A DNA stretch of 64,000 nucleotides from Synanceia verrucosa (Eukaryota > Chordata > Actinopteri > Perciformes > Synanceiidae), in assembly GCA_029721515.1 (NCBI GenBank), contig CM056556.1, forward strand, positions 28,216,669 through 28,280,668, in the 5' to 3' direction. Made by a program: the position numbers and the translations under genes. Shown piece by piece: positions 34,225 to 47,400 of this stretch; within the stretch, counting starts at the first letter, position 1, and each line of letters begins with the position of its first letter. Below the pieces are notes generated by a model. The model saw only the letters and a list, made by a program, of their open reading frames with translations, searched no databases and was not told where the DNA came from.

Positions 34225-34915
34225 TTACTGCCGGTTACTCTTTATCCTCTCCAGACGCTTCTTCAGGTCGTCCAGATTGGCCGCCGGTGATGCTGAGCGG
34301 GTGTGTGCGTGGGCGGGGGAGTGTGTGTGGTGCTCCTGCTGGTACAGCTCTCTGGACTCCTTGAGCTGGGACAACTTGCTGTGGAGCATGTCGGTGGAGG
34401 AGGCCACCGGCGGCTTGGAGGACAGCAGCGAGGAGATGGGAGGTCGCTGCTGAGACTCCTCCTCGCCTCCTCCGACCCCCTGCTGCTGGGAGACAGACCA
34501 GGTTCAGAGAAGAGCTTCTGTCATGAATGTATATAGTAAATATCAGGATAATATGTCTACTGCTGATCAAACCCAGGAACACCAAAACTAAAATCATGCA
34601 GAACAATAAACGTTTACTTTATTATTATTATTTGCCACCCCGGTCCTTTAGTGAGTCCACATTCCCCTTCAAACATCATTAATGAAGTCCTGAGGATAAT
34701 CTGTGATAATACTGAGCTGTGCAAATAAAACTTAACTGTGGTTTGAAAAACCAGGACATGAATCTCACGACTGGATGTGGACTGATTTCCTTTGTTGGTA
34801 GCATTTTTATTAGGCTTTTTTTTTTTTTTTTTTTTTTTTAAATGTGATTAAACACTGTTTTATTGATCATTTTCCAGCAGTTTTTCCAGCTCATATTCAC
34901 AATGATTATATGACC

Positions 34916-34952
<37 letters not shown>

Positions 34953-35463
34953 TCTGACCCTGGAGGTGTTTTCCAGGCCTTGTCTCTGTCTCAGGATCTT
35001 CAGCCTCTCATAGTAGACGGCTGGTTTCAGCTCCTCGTTGTTGCTGCTCAGGCTGAAGTCGCTGTGTTGAGGGATCACTGTAGAGACCAGAGGAACCGTC
35101 AGACTCACTTCCTGCTGACCACAGAGCCCACAGTCGGTTCAGGCCTACCTGCTGAGGTCTGGATGCGATTCTTGCCCTCTCTCTCGGACTCGATCATGCG
35201 AAGGCCTCGCTCCACGTAGCTCTGGAAGAACTGGGATGTGTTCTTGAGGAAGGGCTCCAGGTCTGCGTCTGAATACTTCTGTTTGTACTCGTACAGCTCG
35301 GTCAGACCCTGAGAAGAAGACCTCATGGTGGAAACACTGCTTCAGTAGATACAGGACTGAGGACCGGAGCTGGGCTCACCTCTTTGGTGTTCTCCTTGGA
35401 GCCGATCTTCTTGAAGATCTCAGACAGGATGTCACTGACCTTGGCCTTGGACATGCGGTCCTC
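34225..35463 (-). CDS. ckap5: ckap5 exons 40-43: TACC-binding tail
   Basis: Coding exons: 35380-35463, 35149-35308, 34959-35077, 34225-34485, residues 1838-2044. Signatures: SEIFKKIGSKENTKE, GLTELYEYKQKYSDADLEPF, ERLKILRQRQGLEN, and the C-terminal ASSTDMLHSKLSQLKESREL and NLDDLKKRLERIKSNRQ, a predicted amphipathic/coiled-coil end. Stop TAA at 34225-34227. A (GT)n run (34,920-34,947) sits 12 bp inside the intron after exon 42. Confidence 0.95.
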
Positions 35464-38400
35464 CTGGGAATCAAACACACTGATTGGTCAGTACTCATGT
35501 TGGACCACAGTGATGCTGCAGACAGTATCTGGGATGCTCACCGTGCGCAGACCAGATTTCTCGTTGCCTCGGTCACTTTTGGGTCCTGACAGGTTTCCAG
35601 AGTGTTTGACCACCCTCCTCAGATGAGCCTCCAGCTCCGACTCGTTACAGTTCTCTATCATTGACAGGTGGTCCAGGATCTGTGGATCCATGCAGTGACA
35701 CCCCAAACATTTACAGATCAACATGTTTCTATAAACACAGCGGCCCAGTGAGCAGACAGCAGCGTTACCTTAGCTCCTGTGAGCTTGCACAGAGTGTGTA
35801 GCAGCGTCTTCAGGGTCCGGTGAGGAACGTCACTCTTCAGCTGCTTCAGCTTCTCTTTGGGGAAAATCTTCATGAAGTTGTGAACGTCCAGCAGGATCCG
35901 ATCCAGATTGATGCTGTTGATGGTCTCTGGGAGGAAGCGGATCAACCTCCACAGACACTGAACCGGCACAAACATAGGAGGGTCATTGGGAGGAGCGGGA
36001 GTCCGTTAAGGTACAAGCAGAAGAACGATGGGTCCTTACCTTCATCACCAGCTCAGAGAACATTGGGGGGGCGGAGGTGACGAGACTGTCCTGAAGCAAG
36101 ACTAGCAGAGCGCTGCAGAGACAACGACCAGCTTTATGATGATTATGAGATTTAACCGACTCATTTAAATTTAATAAAATACAGTGTAAAAACTAAAAAG
36201 CAGCTGATTTGTTTCTGCTTGGATTCAATGTGACGTCAGAAACATGACATTCTATCAAGCAGTATCTCTGTAATTCACCTCACTGATGGAGGAAATATTT
36301 CCACTCATGGTCACATCAGTTTATTCTGCTGAATTTATCAGCCAATCAACAATGTGACATTTAAAATAACATCCTACAAAATGTGACTGACGCTGCCAGC
36401 TCCCTCTGCCACAGCAGGTCTACAAACACCTGGGGCCTCATGTATCAATATGTGCGTGGCGTTCATACTGAGAGCTGGCGTACGCTGTAATCCAGAAAGT
36501 GGCGTACGCCGTCAAAAATCCGGATTTATCAACCAGTGCGAACCAGAATCCACACAGCTTCCCTTGATACATCCCAAACAGCGTAGAATTAAGCGCACAT
36601 GTTGGTGTTGCGGACTCCTCCCTCACCACACCCATAGATACATATGCAAATTCATTTAAACAGGATCCACCCTGGGGCTGTCCTCATCACGAGAGGAGAA
36701 ACTTCAGGGCATAGCCACGATCACCTGAGTTAAAAACACAGGATTAGACACCACATGTGCTGCACCTGATGGATCACACTGATGAGAAATAGGAGTGTAA
36801 TTCAGGAGAGATGCTGATGAAGCTATTTGTGACATTACACACGTGTGTAGATGATAATCTGGGACGCACACGTGCAAACCACGAGTCAGGGAGAAGACTG
36901 ATGACCGGTCAACATTTACTACAGTCACACCACGGCATGCCCGCCTACAGCCCGTTCCCACCATGCTTTTATTTAGGATGTATGAATCACCTGTTGAGCC
37001 AGATCACCTCGCAGCGATGTTGGTCACATTCATTTGCGCATCATAAATAATCTGCATACTGTGGTGGTGCTTTTATTGCAACATGAATGCAGTCGATCGC
37101 TCTGATTACATCAGGAAATCCAGCTATCGCTGCAAATTGTGCATTAATGTTGACCTGTTTAACTGCATGTATAAGAATTTTAATATGTCTTGCTGACGTG
37201 TGGAGGATCCAGTCTAACACAGGTGCCATGGTCCGGCTCAGGGTCGACTGGCTCACTCCCGATCGGACGGTGTCCGGCCGTGGTCAGCGCCTGTGTGGCT
37301 CTGGCAGCGCTCGGCTCCTCCTGTGACGCTCCAAGGCCAGGAGCTGACCGGTCACAGCTGTTTAAAAACTAGTGACTGTTTCCCCAACATCCCCTCTAAG
37401 TGTCGCCAAAGGACCAAAGCATCAGAACCTGGCATACGGCAGCTATGAAGTTGGCGTGGAGCTGCGCCAGTTTCCACGCTCAGTTCACTATTGGTAAATC
37501 AGAACGTGAACGTGGATCCTGGCGTATACCACATTTCCTGGCGTACGCTACTTTGATACATGAGGCCCCTGGTCTCCATGTGGTCCCTCTGGACAGACCA
37601 GGTTTAGAGAAACCTGGTCCAGCAGACTCACAGCAATCTCTGAACATAGCATAATGACCAAACCATAATACACACTGAAAACAACATCTCCTCACACTCT
37701 GTAAGTATTATCAACTTATGCATAAAGGTTTTTGATTTGATACAAAACTGAAGAAATGAAGACTTTCTTTCACAATAAGACGGTTTTATGGTTTCTGTGG
37801 GGAATGAATCTACCCAGGCATCACCAGTGCTACACACTGAGTATTAAATCAGGAACTGTTGGATCAGGTGTGCAGTTTCTTCACACCAACCTGATCATGT
37901 TGGTCTGGTCAGACTTCTCCAGGACTCTGGTGACCAGCAGGTTGGCAGATCTGATGACCTGGTGTCCATCCTCTATGTCCTCCACCCTGCTGTCCAGCAT
38001 CAGAGTTATCACTCCGTGCATCAGGTCCTTCAGCACACCCATGGACGCCTCTCTGGCCAAAGACTCCATGGAGAAGAGCTGATGAAGAGGAGGAGGACAG
38101 GGGTTAGCATCTCATGATCACAGGAGGTCAGCGTTTGCAGCAGAGCAGGGACTCACAGACAACATGTTTCCTATGATGCAGCTGTACAGCTTGATGATGT
38201 CCTTCTTGCCCTGCCGCTCGTCAGCCATGTGTGTGCTGTAGATGAGCCTCAGCTGCATGAAGGTAGCGATGAGGAACTGGTCGATGTGTCCGGACATCAC
38301 TTCTGCTTTGTCCTCCTGCCGCAGCACCTCATCGATCTGCGAGACAAACCTTACTCTATTAATGTCTGTGATAGAAGCATGCTCATGCTAAGCTAACCAC

Positions 38401-41400
38401 TGTGGCTTCCTCCACCTTGGTGTCACCCTGTGATGTTTGTTTTCTAGGTAGGTTAAGTTTTCATGCGTTCGTACCTGAGCCAGTGCCTGGATGCTGTTGT
38501 TGATGTCGCCGCTAGCAACCTGAGAAATGACAAAATTGATGGTGGAGGCTGTGCTGTTGTGGAGGTCATCAAAGTGTGGTGACACAGAACGCATCCTGCA
38601 TCCAGAGAAAGAAAACAAAAACAGGCATTATTAAAGGCTATTCTTTTCTGCTCTCTTTCTGAGATGAGCTTCAGAGCTGTGCTCACTTGGGCTCAGGGAT
38701 CATGATGGGCTCCAGCAGCTCGTCCAGCTTGTGTTGGACCAGATCCGGCAGCTCACACACTCTGCTCTGGTCCATCTCTATCATGTCCAGGTCCAGCTGA
38801 AACTCCTTAGGGATGGAGGGGTGGGACTCGCTGTGCTGGGCGTTCTGACGGGATTGGCTGGACAGAGGGAGGACACTTCATTTAGTCTGGTGTTTTATCA
38901 ATCAGTGCCTCTTAGCTCCAGTCCTGACTGAGTCTTTGGCAGTGAGGGCTCAGTCAGAGGTGAAAAGTCTGACAACAACCAGTGATCCTCATGTGGAATA
39001 AAACATCTTTAAAAAGCACATTATTGTTGGACTGTCAAGACTGGAGCTGATCAGCACTGATCTCAAACCAACATTAAGAAATTTATAAAAGGAAAATTAC
39101 CTTTACAACTGGAATAAAGATCTTAAAAGAGAGAAAATCATTTTCACAAACCATTATGGAAAAAAAAGGATATCTCCTGCTCCTTCTCCGGCTGTAATAT
39201 TTTTATAATAATGAATTCAGGGCAGAGTCTGAACTGATTACCATCACTGGTTCCACTTAAAGAGGATTGGCTAAGTTATTTTTTGTGCTGATTCTTGTTG
39301 GAATAAAATATTAATAGAGACTTTTCCATGTGTTTCTGTTGCAGCTAAACTCTCTTGACTCCAGCTCATGGTGAGTTTGAGCCTCTGCCTGTGTTAGCAT
39401 TGGCTAGCCTGATAGGAGCTCAGGAACACAATGAATGAAGTGCATGAGATGAATTCAGCAGTAACAAAGCCATGGACCTCCACAGATCAGCTGCTCTGTT
39501 AAAACAAACCAGAGTGTGAAGATGCTGCAAAGCCTCCATCACTCAGCCTCGTCCTTTATGCTCAGACTCTTTTACGAAATGAAGCCTCATAAACTCATGT
39601 TTTCAACTTGAGGGCTGTAAACCAGGAAGTCTTCTCCTGCTGGTTGTCAGACAGACTCTAATTTTCCAGACCTAGAGGCTGCTGCCTGGTCTCCTCACAT
39701 GTCCATCACACATCCACCAGGAAACACCGTCACCAGACTGTTGACCCTTCTCATGAGCTACAGGAAGCAGATCCTCCACTAAACCTCTTACACACCAATG
39801 ACCAGGGTTATCTAAGCCTTCTGTCACACTGAGCTGTCAACACCTCTGAGCTTTGGTCATGACAACAAAGAACCGACCAGGGTCACAACCCAGAGGCCAG
39901 CCTACCAGTTAGCTCAGGTGTTATTTATTAATGTAGAGGGAAAAAAAACAAACACCTGAGATGCCTGCATTGGGATTAACGTTGCCCATCATCACACTCC
40001 TCCTCTTCCTCCCCCACTACTCTTCTTCTCCATCTCATTAGCAGCAGTTGAGTTTCAAAGGATAGACTCAACTTCACTCCATAAACTGACCTGCGTCATT
40101 CAATAAAGATGGTTAAAGTCACAGCTCTAGAATAATCTCTAGATGTTTGTGTTTGAGCTAAGTGGTTCCATGGATATAGATAATTCAATGTACAGACGTC
40201 ACACCACAGAACCAATTAAAACTGCAGCTAGTCAGATAATTAGAACAGGTTATTGGACCATGAATGGATGAGAAGACCGACTGGGTATATTTACAGTGTC
40301 CAGGACCAATCAGAACATGGAACAAAGAACCAGAGACAGAAAAAGCTCCTTCTTGTTCGTTAGTGATGAATGATGAGCTCTGACGACACGTAGGGAGGAG
40401 GAAGACGAGGGTGAGGAGGAAGAGGTACTCACATCCTATACGTACGATACATTATTCTGCTCCAGAGCAGAAGGCAGGCAGAGAGGAGGAAACCACACAG
40501 GAAGAGAGATGAAGGGTTAAGAGACGGGAAGAAGAGAGCCAGCCACACTTCAAAATAAAATACATGCAATGACTAAAATACAACTAGGAGAAAAATAAGT
40601 GCGAGTAGAACACAAACATTCAGGAATATTCATGGAATAAACTGAACTACAGTCTGGAGCCTGGAGGAGTCAGTTGTGTTTGTTGACAGGATGATAACAT
40701 GCTGATGAAGAACTAATAGAAAACTTTGTGTTGTCCCTACAAGACTTACATTTGAAAAGGTTACCAAAGCATGCTACAGCCTTCTGCCTGCAGAGAATAA
40801 TTCAATGTTACAAGATGTAATGAAGGATTTGTGCTGTTTGTTCCAGAGCAGGGAGGAGAAAAAAAAAAAGACTGGACCTGTTCTGTCTTCAGGGAGCAGA
40901 CTCACTATCCTCATTACCAACATGTTGTTATCCCTGAAGCCCAGAGCCTGGGACCTGGGACCTGGACCTACTTGAGTTTGTTGGGGTCCTCCTGAGCCGG
41001 CTTGCGGAGGAAGGTGGCATTGGGGTTGCTCGGGTGCTCCCTCTGCGACCTCTCTGTCGCACTGGGCTTTGCAGGAGCTGCACTCGTCTTCTTGGCTGAA
41101 CGTTTGATCCTCTCCTCCAACATGCTCATGTCTTTCTCTGACAACTGGAAGCAGAAAGGAGGATGTAAACCTGCTCAGAGCTTCAGGTTCCTGCCTCTTT
41201 TTGGATCTCTCTTTCTTACATTTCCTATCAGCTTGTAGACCTGGTCCCCACAGACATTGTAGACGGCCACCACAGTGTTCAGGGCAGCGTTACGGACCGA
41301 TGTGTCTCTGTCACCAATGTGAACGGCAATCTCCTTCAGAGACTTTGCTGGAGTCGGCTGACAGACGTTCATCCCATAGCCCTCTATCAAAGAACCCAGC

Positions 41401-44400
41401 TCCTCCAGACACTCTGAGGAAAGAGAGAAAACCAAAGAAACAATAGCAGAAAAAACACATTTCTCTCTAATAATTCACCACCAACATCATGAAGAAGGCT
41501 TGAAAAGATCAGGGGCCTGCTGCACAAAAGTAGGATTCAGACATCCAGGATCAGTGACTGAGCTCAGCTCAACTAATCCAAAACAAGAGAGTCAGTTGCA
41601 CAAAGACCTAGCCAGGATGAGCGGACATAGATTCATCAAGCCAGGTGAAACCTATCCAGAATAAGTGCAACTTCCTCTAATAGACCCCGTCATCAATCAC
41701 AGATTCACAGATTCACCACGGCAACGAGAGCAGCATTCATTTCCCCGTCTGAGGCAGAAATCCTCATGTAGGCTTAGCAAGATAAAAGACCAAATCAAAC
41801 GGAAAGGAAACATCGCCACAGTTATAAAATAAGCAGACAAAGAGAGGCAATGTACTGCAGACCTCCTGAATATATAACTAGTGCACAAACACAGACACAC
41901 AGTGCTTCGTGAAACATCACAATTACAATTCAAATAGGTCATTATCCATCCATCCATCCATCTTCTCCCTCTTATCTTCTCATAGGGTCAGGGGGGCTGG
42001 AGCCTATCCCAGCTGTCTTATGGCGGAAGGCAGGGTACACCCTGGACAAGTGTCCAGTTCATCACAGGCTTATCCTCACATAGCGGTTAGGTCATTATCA
42101 TGTCTGAAAAGTGAATTGTTTAAATGTATCTCCATCAGTTTATCTATTACTATATCTCTATATCTCTCTATCTATCGACACCTCATCAGCTCTAATAACC
42201 ACTGTGTTTATGAAAAGAACATCTCTTTTATGTTTCCTCTTTGTCCATTTCACATGAAAAATTTAGATTTTAACGATGCTCTTTGGTGGATTATTTGTTT
42301 GCTGAATTATAGGAGAAGCTTGGACAGATTTAAAAAAAAAAGTTATTCTAATTATGTCAGCATTTTTGATCGGTAGGTACGAGTGAAATTTTGTTTCCTT
42401 GATTTTTTGAATGGAATTCTTCATGACCTGCTTTAAATTGTTTAGTTGTAATTTAGTGCAGTTTGTCCAATTAGACTTACCGTAGTGTATACCGCAGAAG
42501 ACCATGTTAACACGGAAGCAGCAGTAAATATAAAATAATTGAATTTAATAATTTAAAATTTGGACACGTTCAGCAGTTCGGATTAAAAAGCCTGTAGTTT
42601 GAATGTGATAACATTGTGTAGGTGGCAGTGGAATAACTGACTGTTGACTGAGAAAAGGGATGAGATTAAATAGACCCTGGAACAGAGCCTGGTCTGGAGC
42701 AGGCTAGCTCCTCAGAATAAATCTCCATAGTAATTTATACCATAACATATCCCTCTCTCCTCTATCCTGCTGTTGTGCAACCAGATCATGGATAAATTGA
42801 GCCAGGATAATCAAGGTAGCCCGGCTTAATCCCTTATCCTAGTTTTGTGCAACGGGCCCCAGGTGTGGACAGAGTAGAGACCTACCGGCTCTCTGTTTGG
42901 AGTTCTTGGACTTGGTTCCCTCCATGAGGAAAGGGAAAACCTTGGAGGCTGGGTAGATCTTACACAACATGGCCAGGATGGCCCGGACGTCTTTACGAAC
43001 CACATCCTTCGACTCTCCGACCTGAAGGAAAGAACACACTTTAGAAACGGTACAAGACCCAAAAAAGTTGAAAAAATATTTTGATAGAACAATAAACAGT
43101 CCTAATAATCCATCCAGATTCATTTGGTTTGGAAAAACTACATCCAGTAACTGTTAGAAGCAGGAGGTCAACAAGTCAAACCATGTGGTGCAGCTCTGCT
43201 CCTTTCTGAATGAGCCAGTTTTATTTTCACCACTACTGGACAAAACCTGAATCTGCTGCTCATCTGCTCACTGTACGAAAATCCGCAAGACCAGCAGAAA
43301 GTTTGAGAGCCGACTGAGAAGCAGCGTGGCAGTCTTAAAACAACACAGGCATCCCAATGGCTACCCTACTAACTAGCTGCAGCTTTTGCTAGACTATGTG
43401 GGACTGAAGAGCTGCCACTCCCATGGTCATTAATGTGAAGGTCTTATGACATCTCGCCTCGTCTCCAACCAGCACCGACACCATCCTCCTCCAACCATTT
43501 CTCAGTAAACTTTCAGAGTCCTGCCTTATTTCTAAAGACCAACCACTATTAGGTGAATTACAGCAGGCAAATTCAGTGGCTACAGCAAACTTAACTTAAT
43601 ATCACCAAATTAATTTGAGACATTTAGGGCCCCTATTTACAGCTTCAGCGGCTTCTCGTCTTCTCACCTTGAGGATGAGGTAGGGCACGAAGGCACTGGC
43701 CTCATACTCCGTCAGGTGGTAGTTCTCTCTGTTCAGCATGGAGAAGAGCAGCTTCAGATACTCCAGCACCTTCATCAGGACGGTGGTATTGGTGTCAAAG
43801 AACCTCAGGGTGAACCACTTCAGGATCAGGTCCAGGCAGCTGATGGTGGCGTCACTCTCACTCTCCAGCCGCTGTCAAACAGATAGAGACTTTACCATCG
43901 AACCCAGGGGACTGCAGCTGAGAGACATTCAGACTCAGACCAGCTCTACCTCCATCATGACTCCTATGGCCTTGACGTGTCTCTGGAAGTCAAAGTGAAA
44001 GAGCTCGTCCTGCAGCCACTTAGCAAAGCAGGTGGACATCTGAGTTTTTAGCTGCTCCACGTATTCATCTCGAGGGGTGTTGAAGTTCCACTTCAAAATC
44101 TGCAAAACAAATAGTCAAACTGGAGTCAGGTCTGTGTGATAGTGAGGCCGTTCCCCTGCTATAGATTCAAGAAAAATTAAATCATCATCCAAAGCTCAAC
44201 AGAAACACATATCTGTATCATCAACTGAGTAATCAAGTGATGTGAAGTTCCATGAATTTGCTGTTGCTCTTTCAAAATGGAAATGTTTCCACTATCACCT
44301 GTATCTAACCCGTATGAGTATTTAACATTCCCATTCACTCATGTTAATTTAGCAGCATTATTTGTCACTGGGTGATAAAAACTGTACTCTTGACAGCACA

Positions 44401-47400
44401 GCTTCAGTTTAAAGGAGCTGCTCTTTCTGCATCTGCCCTGTTGATAAAATAATAATCCCTCTGTACATGTGGACAAAATAGTTGGTAGTTCTTCCATTAA
44501 AGGAGAATTCTGTTCAACCACAATTCAAAAGCAATGTCTGATTTTCATCAGTTCATTTTCAATAATAGTTTGAAGTTATTTCAATGAGCATTGAGGGTTT
44601 TCCCTTTCTTAAACTGAAGCGTAGCAAATGTTTGGTTCATGTGTGAGTATATATGGATCAGACATCAGATACCTTCAGCTGCTTCTCCTCTTTGATCCTC
44701 TGCTCTTTAGCGTTGGGGATGAGGATGAAGATGGGTCCAGACCGGTCTTCATCATCCTTCAGGCTTTTGGCTGCAGGCTTCTTAGCAGCTGCTCCCTAAG
44801 AGAGGAGGCAGTGAGGGACGGTGAACCCAAGAGCTGCCTGAGCTGTGTGATCACTGTCTTTAGGCTGTTCATTAGCCATGTGGATGAGAAGTAACAGGTG
44901 TGTGTGGTGAGACAGGAGTGTTACGCTGAAAAGACCTCAGAGCAGGTTAACAGATCAGCATTAATGTCACACTACTCCAAAACACACATCCATGCAGTGA
45001 AGAGAAACCCTGAAAAGTGACATGTGACCCCTCCCTCTGTGAGCATGCATCACTGCACTGTTTGATCCACTATATAGCTGTTCATTCAGAGCCAGTATTA
45101 GTGATTACAGACAGGATTAGACTGAGTCAAGCGGCTGAGCGTCCACTGAGAAACTCTGCCCACATCTGCTGCTGGAGTAAACCAACAGCAGCATGGAGAG
45201 GAACCGAGCTTCATCACCAGGACTACCTGTTGACTGCTTGCAGCAGCCTTCCCTTTGCCAGGGGGCTTTTTACTAGCATTACTGTCCTTGTCCTTGGAGG
45301 AAGGGGGAGGGACGGGTTCCTCGGTAGGGGAGGGAGGCTGGGTGAGCAGAAAAACCACATCAAGTTTCACTATCATGAAATAAAAACCAAACAGACAGGA
45401 AATAATGGCAGCTGGTCACGTCTGGTATGCACTGACAGGATGTCTGAAAAAAGATACAGATCCTTCCTAAAGTGTCTAAAAACTTAAAACTTTGTCAAGA
45501 CTTGTAAATAAAGGCCTTGCTCTCCAACAGTGAAACCAGAGGATGATCCAGAAAGACAGACCTTCTTTCCAGCTACTCCTCCTCGAACCTTCTTCGCTTC
45601 AGGTTTACTGTCAACGGAGTCCTCAGTCGCTGGCTGCCTGGAAGCTGCAAAGGAGAGGAAACGTCAAAGTGTGTGAACAATATCATGTATTCCAGTGATT
45701 ACTGAGCACACATTTAGTGCTTTTCTACTGTTTTGTAGTTGTACACAGAGTGTTTCAAACCAGCGTTTTGGCTCACAGACCCTGTTCAGACCTGGCATTA
45801 ACATGAGTCCTGGGTGATCAAATCAGTAGATCATTATCTGATCAAGACTCACTGAGGAGGTCTGGGTTTCATTTAGGACCACCTACTCTACTGATGTATA
45901 ACTTAGACCACCAGGTCTGATCCCCCAAGACCAGCGTCATGCTAAGGACACTTCAACATGAGAGCAAGAGGAGATGGATCAAACCCTGTAGTGACTAAGA
46001 GCATTGATCAACCAATCACCAATCACCAATCGTCATCAGCAGATATTCATCCTGAATAGTCTGAGCAATGGCCTCTGATATGAAACTTTTTCAATAAGCT
46101 GGTCTTTTACTCAGGCTCTTGTGTGCTTACAATGCTTAAGACTCCTGACTTTGACCATGTTTGTTTTGTTGTGATTACTGAGGTGTTAAATAAAGATGGC
46201 TCATTTTCTCATAGACATTGGTACTATGTAAAAGATGAATGTGCTCAGATGAGACGAGTCTTAGGTTGCGTTTACACCGTCCCTCCTTTGGTCTGCTTTA
46301 AACAGACCAGAGTTTGTTTCCTCAGATAGTCCGCTTCGTTTGGGCAGGTGTGAAAGCTCATACGAACTCTGGTGCGGACCAAACAAACGAACTCTGGTCC
46401 GCTTGAAATCGGGGGTCTCCGTCCGTTTGCTAGTGAAGCCTGGTGCGGTTCGTATGCAGTGTGAAAGCTCAATGGACCAAACACAGGACCAAATGAATGT
46501 AGTGCAAGTACAGCGCGTATTCCAGACCAAAACAAACAACAAGTGACCACCGTTAGCAGTTAGCTAGCTTAGCTCTATCGTCTGAACAACATAAACTATA
46601 AATTCACAATTTGATGTATTTGAATAAAATCAATCACTGCTACCAACGGTCACAGTCCTTAAACTCTGTGCTGATGTTTTGTCACGTTATATTGTCAAAG
46701 TTAGAGAATTAACAACTTCAATCCCGGTTGCATTCACTAGTATGTAGGTAGACGTTGTTAACGTTGTAGCATCCCCTCAAATAATGTAACGAAGCACAAT
46801 TCAAGATTGCTAGTCCACCCTGTTTACATACCTGACTGTTGACACTCAGAGAGTTTGGTGCAGTTCAAGAATTGCAGTGTGAAAGCGAAACCGAACCAAG
46901 TGATAAATGCAACAACGTTGCAACTTTCAGCCCCCCAAGCGAACCGAGTCCTCTTGGTTAGGTGTGAAAGCGACCTTAGAACTCGTTTACACGTAGGTGG
47001 GTATTTATAGAAACGGAAAAATCCACCTCTCCCATTTCAATAATATCCTCGATTACACAACACCGTTTTCCAAAATATATTCATTTACACGAACCCGCAT
47101 AAATACCCCGTCAAGCACTACTATGAGCATGCCAAATCTATGGGTGGCAGTGTAACAAGAAGTGTAAAGCCAGAATTGTGAAAACGTTACACCACGACAT
47201 CCTGTGTGACATGTATTGTGACGTTTGAAAACCTTAAACGCCATTTTCCATCATTTAGTTTTCAAAGATAACCGTTTTCAGTGACCAAAACCTGTGTTTA
47301 CGTGTAGATGATAGGTGCCACCACATAAATAAATACTCGTTCTTACAGATACCGGGCTACATGTAAACAGGGTCTTAATGTGACCTATGGTTGTATTCTG

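Noticed and set aside
34474..34536. A separate plus-strand gene suggested by frames opposite the last ckap5 exon
   Set aside because: These frames mirror the GC-rich ckap5 coding exon and show no independent features.
41909..42376. 155-codon plus-strand frame opposite ckap5
   Set aside because: It lies inside the Harbinger-type element and crosses a microsatellite and a dispersed repeat.
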